Of a stretch of 64,000 nucleotides of DNA, positions 1-6,647 are shown one piece after another. Within the stretch, counting starts at the first letter, position 1. The number at the start of each line of letters is the position of its first letter. Source of the stretch: Enterobacter asburiae (GTDB lineage Bacteria; Pseudomonadota; Gammaproteobacteria; Enterobacterales; Enterobacteriaceae). Under the pieces are notes generated by a model that saw only the letters and a list, made by a program, of their open reading frames with translations, was not told the origin of the DNA and did not search any database. Position numbers and translations under genes: made by a program. Location of the stretch: contig NZ_VRKN01000004.1 in the NCBI RefSeq assembly GCF_008080435.1, positions 248,001 through 312,000 on the forward strand, read 5' to 3'.

Positions 1-1
1 C

Positions 2-265
2 TCTCTTCTGAAAGAGCGGGGGCCAGTGACAACCGAAGGATTGCTGCAGCGTCTGCGGGTAATGAAAGAACATGAAAAGGATCCCCGGCGGCGGGAGACA
101 CTGGCGGTGGTGATTGCCGACATCGGCTCAAACAGTATCGCCTTTACACGTCGCAGAACCGCGCAAGGACGAACGAACAGAGAGGGACCTCTCAACAATA
201 ACAGAGACAATGTAGTGCCGTTATTTGGAAGTGGAAAACCGTCCGACCCCAAAAAAATACATTGA
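2..265 (+). CDS. ymgA: YmgA-like small protein, 5' end outside window
   Basis: The reading frame is open from the first bases of the window, so the start lies upstream and only the last 87 codons are visible. The tail ending in KKIH and the run RLRVMKEHEKDPRRRE resemble the middle and end of E. coli YmgA, a small protein of the ycgZ-ymgA-ariR-ymgC operon that affects Rcs signalling and biofilm formation and is repressed by BluR. It lies 29 bases before ariR, as expected for that operon. A GTG at 26 is an internal alternative start, but the similarity extends upstream of it. The function is inferred from family and neighbour only. Confidence 0.6.
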   Translation, partial: SLLKERGPVTTEGLLQRLRVMKEHEKDPRRRETLAVVIADIGSNSIAFTRRRTAQGRTNREGPLNNNRDNVVPLFGSGKPSDPKKIH

Positions 266-294
266 CTGCAATTTAACAGCTACGGTGAGAACAA

Positions 295-573
295 ATGAGA
301 CAAAATATTCAGCTTCAACCCGAATACCATTCTGCTTTTTTAGACAGTGCGTTGTCAGAATATTTCCGTCACGCAGGCGATCGTTTTGCTGAAGAGTCCG
401 CTGTTTTTTCTACTGCAGTACGCTGTGTTCTGGCCTCTGAAGGCCATCTGTCCAATAAAGCGATCATTCTCTGGCTCATTCAGACGCTGGAAGCCACCCA
501 CGATGTGGTTCAGGCGGATGTAATTCGTAAGACCCTGGAAATCGTGGTGGGTTACACGATGGACGATCTGTAA
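295..573 (+). CDS. ariR: AriR/YmgB biofilm and acid-resistance regulator
   Basis: This 92-residue protein matches E. coli AriR (YmgB). The middle segment with EESAVFSTAV and the C-terminal ADVIRKTLEIVVGYTMDDL is nearly the same as the E. coli end. AriR-family proteins are small all-helical dimers, distantly Hha-like, that connect the blue-light/BluR pathway to Rcs signalling, colanic acid, biofilm and acid resistance. The ATG at 295 follows a GAG-containing stretch (gtgagaac) and a 29-base gap after the ymgA-like gene, consistent with one operon. No ymgC homologue follows; the next gene is an unrelated formate dehydrogenase with its own promoter. Confidence 0.85.
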   Translation: MRQNIQLQPEYHSAFLDSALSEYFRHAGDRFAEESAVFSTAVRCVLASEGHLSNKAIILWLIQTLEATHDVVQADVIRKTLEIVVGYTMDDL

Positions 574-597
574 GCTTCTGCTCTCAACGCCCCCTAA

Positions 598-639
598 CGT
601 GTCATCGTCAAAACTGACGATCGGCCTGACGATGACACG
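598..639. promoter_or_regulatory. 13-bp inverted repeat, candidate enhancer-protein site
   Basis: The arms CGTGTCATCGTCA (598-610) and TGACGATGACACG (627-639) are perfect inverted repeats around a 16-base loop, which contains a further TGACGAT (614-620). The centre lies about 90 bases upstream of the expected start of transcription from the sigma-54 promoter at 682, a typical distance for an enhancer-binding protein such as FhlA. It could instead be the terminator hairpin of ariR, but no T run follows. The role is inferred. Confidence 0.45.
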
Positions 640-681
640 CGCCCTCCCCCATAACACCCTGTAAAACAAGCAAAGCCAGGC

Positions 682-697
682 TGGCACGGTTCCTGCT
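682..697 (+). promoter_or_regulatory. Sigma-54 (RpoN) promoter of the formate dehydrogenase gene
   Basis: TGGCAC at 682-687 and CTGCT at 693-697 place the invariant GG (683-684) and GC (695-696) exactly 10 bases apart, the -24/-12 arrangement of RpoN promoters. Transcription would begin near 707, giving a leader of about 57 bases before the ATG at 764. E. coli fdhF is also RpoN- and FhlA-dependent, which supports the assignment. Confidence 0.8.
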
Positions 698-763
698 TAA
701 CTCCGCTTACGGGACTGGTTTTTCCAGTCAACTTTGCTTCATTTCTTAACAGGTCTGTTATTG

Positions 764-2914
764 ATGAAAAAGATCGCCAGCGTCTGCCCTTACTGTGGTG
801 CAGGCTGTAAATTAAACCTTGTCGTTGAAAATAACCGTATCATCCGTGCCGAAGCGGCAGAGGGCGTCACAAACCAGGGCACCCTGTGTCTGAAAGGCTT
901 TTACGGCTGGGACTTCCTTAACGATACCCGTCTGCTCACCCCACGCCTGACCCAGCCGATGATCCGCTACCACAAAGGCGAGGCATTCACCCCCGTTACC
1001 TGGGAAGAGGCTATCCGCTACACCGCCCACAAGCTCAGCAGCATTAAAGCGCAGCATGGGTCACGGTCGATCATGACCACCGGCTCCTCCCGTGGAACTG
1101 GCAATGAAACAAACTATGTGATGCAAAAATTTGCCCGTGCGGTGCTGAACACCAACAACGTGGACTGCTGCGCGCGTGTCTGTCATGGCCCTTCCGTGGC
1201 CGGTTTACAGGAAACACTCGGCAACGGCGCAATGAGCAACTCAATCAACGATATTGAAAACTCAAAATGTCTGCTGGTGTTTGGCTATAACTGCGCGGAC
1301 TCCCACCCTATCGTCGCCCGGCGCGTGCTGAAAGCGCGTGAAAACGGCGCAAAAATTATCGTCTGCGATCCGCGGCGCATTGAAACGGCGCGTATTGCCG
1401 ACCAACATCTGCAGCTGAAAAACGGCAGTAACATGGCGCTGGTTAACGCCTTTGGCTACGTGCTGCTGGAAGAGGAACTCTACGACAAAAGCTACGTGGC
1501 GCGCTTTACGGAGGGGCTGGAGGCCTACAGGCAGACGGTGAAAGACTATGCGCCGGAGAAGGTCGAGCATCTTACCGGCATTCCCGCCCGCGACGTTCGC
1601 CAGGCAATGCGCACCTTCGCGGCGGCTCCTTCCGCCACCGTGATGTGGGGAATGGGCGTGACCCAGTTTGGTCAGGCTGTGGATGTGGTCAAAGGACTTT
1701 CCAGCCTGGCGCTGCTGACCGGCAACCTGGGCCGACCTGCCGTCGGCGTCGGGCCGGTGCGCGGTCAAAATAACGTACAGGGCGCCTGCGATATGGGCGT
1801 TCTGCCGAATATGTTCCCCGGCTATCAGGATGTTACCGATCCGGCGGTCAGGCAGAAGTTCGCCGATGCCTGGGGGATTGACGTCAAGGCGATGGACGAT
1901 CGGGTCGGGACGCGCATTACCGAGGTGCCTCATCTGGCGCTGGAAGGCAAGGTCAAGGCCTATTACATCATGGGGGAAGACCCGCTTCAGACCGAAGCCG
2001 ATCTCGGTCTCGTTCGCAGCGGTTTTGAGGCGCTCGACTTTGTCGTGGTTCAGGACATCTTTATGACCAAAACGGCAGAAGTGGCGGACGTTCTGCTCCC
2101 GGCCACCTCCTGGGGTGAACACGGCGGCGTCTTTACCTGTGCCGATCGCGGGTTCCAGCGTTTCGGCAAAGCCATTGAGGCCAGTGGCAACGTGAAGCGC
2201 GACTGGGAGATTATCAGCCTGCTCGCCACCGAGATGGGCTACCCGATGCATTATGACTCCAACCAGCAGATCTGGGATGAGATGCGCGAGCTATGCCCTC
2301 TCTTCTACGGCGTGACGTATGAAAAAATGGGCGAGATGGGTCACGTGCAGTGGCCGTGCCCGACGCTGGACCATCCCGGCACGCCGTACCTGTACAAAGA
2401 CAATCAGTTCGACACCCCAACCGGTAAAGGGCAGCTCTTTGCCGCACCGTGGCGCGCACCGGCGGAAACCCCGGATGCGGATTTCCCGCTGGTGCTGTGT
2501 ACGGTACGTGAAGTGGGACACTACTCCTGCCGCTCGATGACCGGGAACTGCGCCGCGCTGCAAAGCCTGGCCGATGAGCCGGGTCGGGTACAAATGCACC
2601 CTGCCGATGCGGAAAAACTGGGCATCACGGAGGGGCAACTGGTCTGGGTACGTTCGCGTCGCGGCAAAGTGATTACCCGTGCCAGCATTAGCGAGCGTAT
2701 CAACGCCGGGGCCGTCTATATGACCTATCAATGGTGGATTGGCGCCTGCAACGAGCTGACCCAGGATAATCTCGATCCCATCTCCAAAACGCCGGAAACG
2801 AAGTATTGCGCGGTGCAGCTGGAGGCGATTGAGGACCAGCGCTGGGCGGAGGACTTTGCAGCGTCGGCGTATCAGTCCATGAAGTCGCGGCTGATTAGCG
2901 CGGTGAATGTCTGA
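764..2914 (+). CDS. fdhF: Formate dehydrogenase H-type subunit, Cys at the Sec site
   Basis: This 716-residue protein is collinear with E. coli FdhF (715 residues), the molybdenum bis-MGD formate dehydrogenase of the formate hydrogenlyase complex. The [4Fe-4S] cysteines (C8, C11, C15 and one in TLCLKG) are present. The motif DCCARVCHGPSVAG carries Cys140 (TGT at 1181-1183) exactly where E. coli has selenocysteine encoded by UGA; the following histidine is kept. The molybdopterin-binding and C-terminal domains are complete. I chose the ATG at 764 because MKKIASVCPYC matches the known N terminus; a TTG at 734 would add ten unrelated residues. It is monocistronic behind a sigma-54 promoter, with no hydrogenase genes in view. 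Cys variants of this enzyme are usually slower but independent of the sel machinery. Confidence 0.9.
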   Translation: MKKIASVCPYCGAGCKLNLVVENNRIIRAEAAEGVTNQGTLCLKGFYGWDFLNDTRLLTPRLTQPMIRYHKGEAFTPVTWEEAIRYTAHKLSSIKAQHGSRSIMTTGSSRGTGNETNYVMQKFARAVLNTNNVDCCARVCHGPSVAGLQETLGNGAMSNSINDIENSKCLLVFGYNCADSHPIVARRVLKARENGAKIIVCDPRRIETARIADQHLQLKNGSNMALVNAFGYVLLEEELYDKSYVARFTEGLEAYRQTVKDYAPEKVEHLTGIPARDVRQAMRTFAAAPSATVMWGMGVTQFGQAVDVVKGLSSLALLTGNLGRPAVGVGPVRGQNNVQGACDMGVLPNMFPGYQDVTDPAVRQKFADAWGIDVKAMDDRVGTRITEVPHLALEGKVKAYYIMGEDPLQTEADLGLVRSGFEALDFVVVQDIFMTKTAEVADVLLPATSWGEHGGVFTCADRGFQRFGKAIEASGNVKRDWEIISLLATEMGYPMHYDSNQQIWDEMRELCPLFYGVTYEKMGEMGHVQWPCPTLDHPGTPYLYKDNQFDTPTGKGQLFAAPWRAPAETPDADFPLVLCTVREVGHYSCRSMTGNCAALQSLADEPGRVQMHPADAEKLGITEGQLVWVRSRRGKVITRASISERINAGAVYMTYQWWIGACNELTQDNLDPISKTPETKYCAVQLEAIEDQRWAEDFAASAYQSMKSRLISAVNV

Positions 2915-2921
2915 GTAAAAT

Positions 2922-2947
2922 GCCGGGTAACGCTGTGCGTACCCGGC
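2922..2947. repeat. REP palindrome after fdhF
   Basis: GCCGGGT...ACCCGGC with an inner ACGC/GCGT pair forms a near-complete hairpin. It is a short variant of the REP unit found again at 17403, 26482 and 38385. It lies between the convergent fdhF and fliB genes and may help end both transcripts. Confidence 0.7.
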
Positions 2948-2958
2948 CTCTTGCGGGT

Positions 2959-4176
2959 TTATCCAATCAACAACAAGCAGGATAAATCATCGCCGCCGTT
3001 GATTTTATCAATCGCAAAGTCCATGCGCGCATCTATGGTCTTATTGTGCATGGTCTTTTCTGAAAGGCTGGCGATGGTTTTCATCACTACCTGCTGGTCG
3101 ATTTCACCCTGCATCGATTTTACGCTGAGAATGAATTTGACATAGAAGAAGTCCAGCACCATACGATAAAACTGACGCATGACGGTTGCCGTATTTTTGC
3201 CGGGGAAATAGCTACTGTAGAGTTTATACAGCAGATAATTGCGTAACACGTAAGGCTCTGACAAACAGGAATCCTCACACAGTTTATGCCACTGCTGATT
3301 AATCTTGTCGAATTTCGCCTCCAGTTCAGCAGCGTCATCTGAACCGGCAATATTCAGATACGAGGCAATTTGCTGATGCCCTTCAAGAATAAAACCGTCC
3401 CGGGCCGAATCTTTCGCTACGTTAGCCCCCATCACGGACAAGGCCAGATATTTCATCGCGTTTGAACTAGCCAGATGACCAGAATCGATAAGCGATTTTC
3501 CGCTTTGAAGCTCATTGAGCAACGCCCCGTAGAAATTTTCCACTTCAGAAAATTTATTATGCAAATCAAAGTTAACATGCTGAAGACAGAGAATAAACTG
3601 TGCCAGTGCCATTAAATTCTCTTCAATGTTACGGGAAGGCGATTGGATTATATTCCAGGCAAAAAGATGGATCACCTGCTGCGTCTGCGAGACAGACTGA
3701 CGCTGCCCAATCAAGTTTGTTTTATAACGCGCCACTAACTCATCCTGTTCCTGAAGCAGCATTGCATCCGGGTCAAACAGCACACGTCGAACCACTTCCG
3801 GACAGGAGAGCGTCATCGTATGCCGTGTCTCATCCTGATAGCGGGTTGAACTCCGGGGATAGGTGCTACAGGTATGCGAGAGCGCTTCTTCCCCTAAATC
3901 GCGGTGTACCATGCACAGCTTGTTCTCATCGATAAAAGGACAGTCCCCTTTTTCGTTGAGCCTGACTCTGGAATAGTTGCTCTTACCCTTTCGCTGAAGG
4001 ATGAGATTCTCTTTGGCAATGGCGGCAATGGCTGCGTGTGAGGAGAGGACATATTTCTGATGGGTTTTCTTATCAATATTGATCGTCCAGCCGCGACAGC
4101 ATGACATTAAGCACTCTGGCCCAACACACTGAAACTTACAGACAAAAATCGGCTTGATGGTTTTATGAATTTGCAT
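2959..4176 (-). CDS. fliB: FliB-like lysine N-methylase with Cys cluster
   Basis: This 405-residue protein resembles FliB, the enzyme of Salmonella and some other enterics that methylates surface lysines of flagellin. The N terminus carries a dense cysteine cluster (C13, C17, C22, C26, C27) followed by C79, C88 and C103 in a DCPF...LCMVH...CSTYPR context, typical of the YkgJ/FliB Fe-S or zinc-binding fold. The remainder is helical and AT-rich. No flagellin or other flagellar gene is in the window; its neighbours are a LuxR-type regulator and a fimbrial operon. Base composition is clearly more AT-rich than the backbone, suggesting transfer. The family is fairly sure; the substrate here is not known. 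Confidence 0.75.
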   Translation of the reverse strand: MQIHKTIKPIFVCKFQCVGPECLMSCCRGWTINIDKKTHQKYVLSSHAAIAAIAKENLILQRKGKSNYSRVRLNEKGDCPFIDENKLCMVHRDLGEEALSHTCSTYPRSSTRYQDETRHTMTLSCPEVVRRVLFDPDAMLLQEQDELVARYKTNLIGQRQSVSQTQQVIHLFAWNIIQSPSRNIEENLMALAQFILCLQHVNFDLHNKFSEVENFYGALLNELQSGKSLIDSGHLASSNAMKYLALSVMGANVAKDSARDGFILEGHQQIASYLNIAGSDDAAELEAKFDKINQQWHKLCEDSCLSEPYVLRNYLLYKLYSSYFPGKNTATVMRQFYRMVLDFFYVKFILSVKSMQGEIDQQVVMKTIASLSEKTMHNKTIDARMDFAIDKINGGDDLSCLLLIG

Positions 4177-4284
4177 AGCGAAGGCGTCATTATATAAAGC
4201 ATAAAAAGTACCATGACTCGCATATATTCTATAGGTGCATAACCGTGCATTATGTTTTGTAATTCACTGCATCAAAGGGGCACA

Positions 4285-4926
4285 TTATCCGTAATTATTG
4301 ACCAGATAGTCACGCAACATGTTCAGGTGACTCTTCTTCTCCATCATTTTGCGAATCAGAGCCATCAGTTCGAAATCATTTCGCAGATTGAATTTTTGCA
4401 TCATTATATACTTATGCGTAAAGACGGTTTTATCGCTTATCTTCATCGCACGGGCAATCTGCACCACCGATAACCCCCTGTAAAAATTCATCATAATGCG
4501 AATTTGCTGTGGTGATAATATTTTACACTGACACTCGAAACAGCTTATTTTCCTCCAGATATAACAGGGAGATTGCGTACGATGCCAGGCGATAGACAGC
4601 ACCTGGCGTAGATGGTCGAGCGAGGCGCTGCGGGGAATAAAAATAATATCCTGAAAACAGGATGGTAGCGCTTTTACCCGGGCATCATCTTCTACGATAC
4701 CGATGATGATTCCTTGCTGGCGCGCCTGCAATTCGGGAAAACAGGTAAAGTATTCCCCCTGGCACAACGAAAGCACAATAACATCAGCCGCTCTGATACT
4801 ATCCGCCGTAAAATCAAATGTAAATGCAACGTCCTGCTGCGCGACATGAGAGAAAAAACCCTTAAAAAAATACTGCAATCCGCACTGAAATAATATATCA
4901 GTCTCGCTTATTAAAATATTGACCAT
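4285..4926 (-). CDS. LuxR-type transcriptional regulator, FimW-like position
   Basis: The last 65 residues form a GerE-type helix-turn-helix (LSPQQIRIMMNFYRG...ISDKTVFTHKYIMMQKF). The N-terminal 130 residues look like a degenerate receiver or sensor domain without a clear phospho-acceptor pattern. It lies downstream of the fimbrial operon on the same strand, where Salmonella fim and E. coli sfm operons also carry LuxR-type genes (FimW, FimZ), so control of fimbriae is a reasonable inference. An alternative is control of the adjacent fliB gene, which begins 108 bases further on. The coding sequence is AT-rich. It is not clearly any one named protein. Confidence 0.65.
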   Translation of the reverse strand: MVNILISETDILFQCGLQYFFKGFFSHVAQQDVAFTFDFTADSIRAADVIVLSLCQGEYFTCFPELQARQQGIIIGIVEDDARVKALPSCFQDIIFIPRSASLDHLRQVLSIAWHRTQSPCYIWRKISCFECQCKILSPQQIRIMMNFYRGLSVVQIARAMKISDKTVFTHKYIMMQKFNLRNDFELMALIRKMMEKKSHLNMLRDYLVNNYG

Positions 4927-4980
4927 TTTTATACCAGAGCGTCGTTAAAATAAAGAGTAAAAGTAGATGTGTTATTTTTA

Positions 4981-5139
4981 TTACAAGTCTGTCATCACAT
5001 GGCACTCAATTTTCGCAAGCGCATTATCGCTTTGGCCCCAGTCAGCAGTTTTGATAACCGGCTCTTTAAAGGCCCACATAATAGACATTAACAGGATCAG
5101 TACGATACATCCCTTTAACACAAGGCGGATAAAATACAT
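4981..5139 (-). CDS. 52-residue single-span membrane protein
   Basis: This small frame opens with ATG at 5139 behind a GGAAATGAC stretch and encodes 52 residues. A hydrophobic segment (about residues 6-24, LVLKGCIVLILLMSIMWAF) is followed by a charged tail with one cysteine. It begins 25 bases after the stop of the last fimbrial subunit gene on the same strand and so probably belongs to that operon. I know of no function. It is too short for homology to be judged by eye, but the start, spacing and transmembrane segment support a real gene. Confidence 0.5.
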   Translation of the reverse strand: MYFIRLVLKGCIVLILLMSIMWAFKEPVIKTADWGQSDNALAKIECHVMTDL

Positions 5140-5164
5140 GTCATTTCCATCAGTCAAAAGCGTA

Positions 5165-5683
5165 TCAGTTATACTGCATGGTAAGAACGACAACCGCGCT
5201 AATCGTCCCTGGCGTTGCACCACCCGCGACCGATTTAACCCTCGCCTGCATGGGTAAAGTAGCCGTTCTGTCTGCAGCAATATTTTGGCTGATGCTTGAT
5301 CCCGTCCCCATGAGCGCATCGCTGCCCATCTCCGTCATAGCGATAGCAACGTTTTCTGCCGTACCGCTATTCTTGTAGTAGCCAACTCCGGCAACAGGAT
5401 CGGGTGTTCCGCTAAAGGTTGCTGTTACGCTGCGGGTGCCCACAGGACAAAGGGTGAACAACAAATTAAACGCAACCGGATCGGAAAACGATCCCGGCGT
5501 CACCATATTTGTGGCCTGAATATTGCCGAGATTAACATCCAGATTGGTATTTCCCCCATTAAATACGCAGGGAGAGGCAACAATATTGCCGGTGACGCTG
5601 ACGTTAACGTTATCCGCTGCAATAACGTTGCCGCTTATTACTGCCGCGATGAACGCTGCTGTGCGCATTATATTCATCGTCAT
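5165..5683 (-). CDS. Minor fimbrial subunit
   Basis: This 172-residue protein has a signal peptide (MRTAAFIAAVISGNVIA), then a pilin fold with two conserved cysteines (ASPCVF and FTLCPVG) and the C-terminal alternating hydrophobic beta strand ending in an aromatic (VVLTMQYN) that chaperone and neighbouring subunits bind. It resembles FimF/FimG-type adaptors or minor pilins. It starts 5 bases after the adhesin stop. The order pilin, chaperone, usher, adhesin, minor subunit is that of E. coli sfm-type operons. Confidence 0.85.
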   Translation of the reverse strand: MTMNIMRTAAFIAAVISGNVIAADNVNVSVTGNIVASPCVFNGGNTNLDVNLGNIQATNMVTPGSFSDPVAFNLLFTLCPVGTRSVTATFSGTPDPVAGVGYYKNSGTAENVAIAMTEMGSDALMGTGSSISQNIAADRTATLPMQARVKSVAGGATPGTISAVVVLTMQYN

Positions 5684-5688
5684 CCCCT

Positions 5689-6636
5689 TTACTGGTAGGT
5701 CAAATTTAAGGTTGCTGACGCATTTGCGGTGCCGGGTTCTACCGTCGTTTGCGTCTGGTAATAACGCGCCGTTAAAGGGAACGCTTCCTGGCCACCCGCC
5801 GCGAGTTTTAATGGCAGACGCGTATTTAACGTCAACGGTGTACCGTTATAGAGCAACTGAACGCCAACCCCTTTCGCCGTGCCGGTATTACCCTGCCCCG
5901 TAAGCGCGAGCACGCTCGTTGTTGCCACGTCCGGGTTCTGAATGCCGCTGAGTGACACGTTGACGTTAGCCCCCGCATCGCAGTTAAGTCCGAGATTCTG
6001 CGTATTTTGGGCGCCCGCCGGTGTGGTGCCTACCGTTGAGCCAAAAACTGCGGCAGAAATATCACCTATCGGGAATGTCAGTTGCGGTGTTGTAATATTG
6101 CAGGCCAGTACGTTAATGGTTCCGCCCAACAGGGTGGTCGTCAGGCCGTCACGATAAACGCCGTCACTGCCCTGCAGCATCACCACACCCAGCACGCCCG
6201 GCGTCAGCGCCCCCGATGCGACCGGTCCGGTAACGATAAGTTCTATTTTACCGCCCCACCATTCGACATAATCAGACTGCGCGTTATAGGAAAAGGTATT
6301 GGTCGGGTTTTCAAAATAATTGCCCGATGAAAAGCGCACGCCTATACCGTTTACATTGGTGTTATAAACATGATTACCATAAGTACTCGGTGTCGCATTA
6401 AGGTAGCGCATGCTAAAACCCAGCATTAATGGATTGGCGCACCCCGTTAAATAGGAACCGGTTAATGTCGCGTTTCGCGAAAATAATACGGTTCCAACTG
6501 CCACGTCACGTTGAACCGTAATCGTGCCGATGGACAAGGTTGATTCCTGTGGCGTAATCGTAGTGCAGGTTCCTGCATGAGCACTGTTCCAGCCTGCTGC
6601 AATGCACAGCAGGAATATCATGTTAATTAAGCGCAT
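5689..6636 (-). CDS. Two-domain fimbrial tip adhesin (FimH-like)
   Basis: The protein (315 residues from the ATG at 6636) has a signal peptide ending SAHA, an N-terminal lectin-like domain of about 150 residues with one cysteine pair, and a C-terminal pilin domain starting near ACNITTPQLTF and ending in the donor-strand motif TLNLTYQ. This two-domain plan is that of FimH-type tip adhesins. The frame also opens at a TTG (6657) overlapping the usher stop, but the ATG at 6636 gives the better signal peptide. The N-terminal domain has no residue pattern that lets me name its sugar ligand. Confidence 0.8.
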   Translation of the reverse strand: MRLINMIFLLCIAAGWNSAHAGTCTTITPQESTLSIGTITVQRDVAVGTVLFSRNATLTGSYLTGCANPLMLGFSMRYLNATPSTYGNHVYNTNVNGIGVRFSSGNYFENPTNTFSYNAQSDYVEWWGGKIELIVTGPVASGALTPGVLGVVMLQGSDGVYRDGLTTTLLGGTINVLACNITTPQLTFPIGDISAAVFGSTVGTTPAGAQNTQNLGLNCDAGANVNVSLSGIQNPDVATTSVLALTGQGNTGTAKGVGVQLLYNGTPLTLNTRLPLKLAAGGQEAFPLTARYYQTQTTVEPGTANASATLNLTYQ

Positions 6637-6647
6637 GTTAAAAAACC

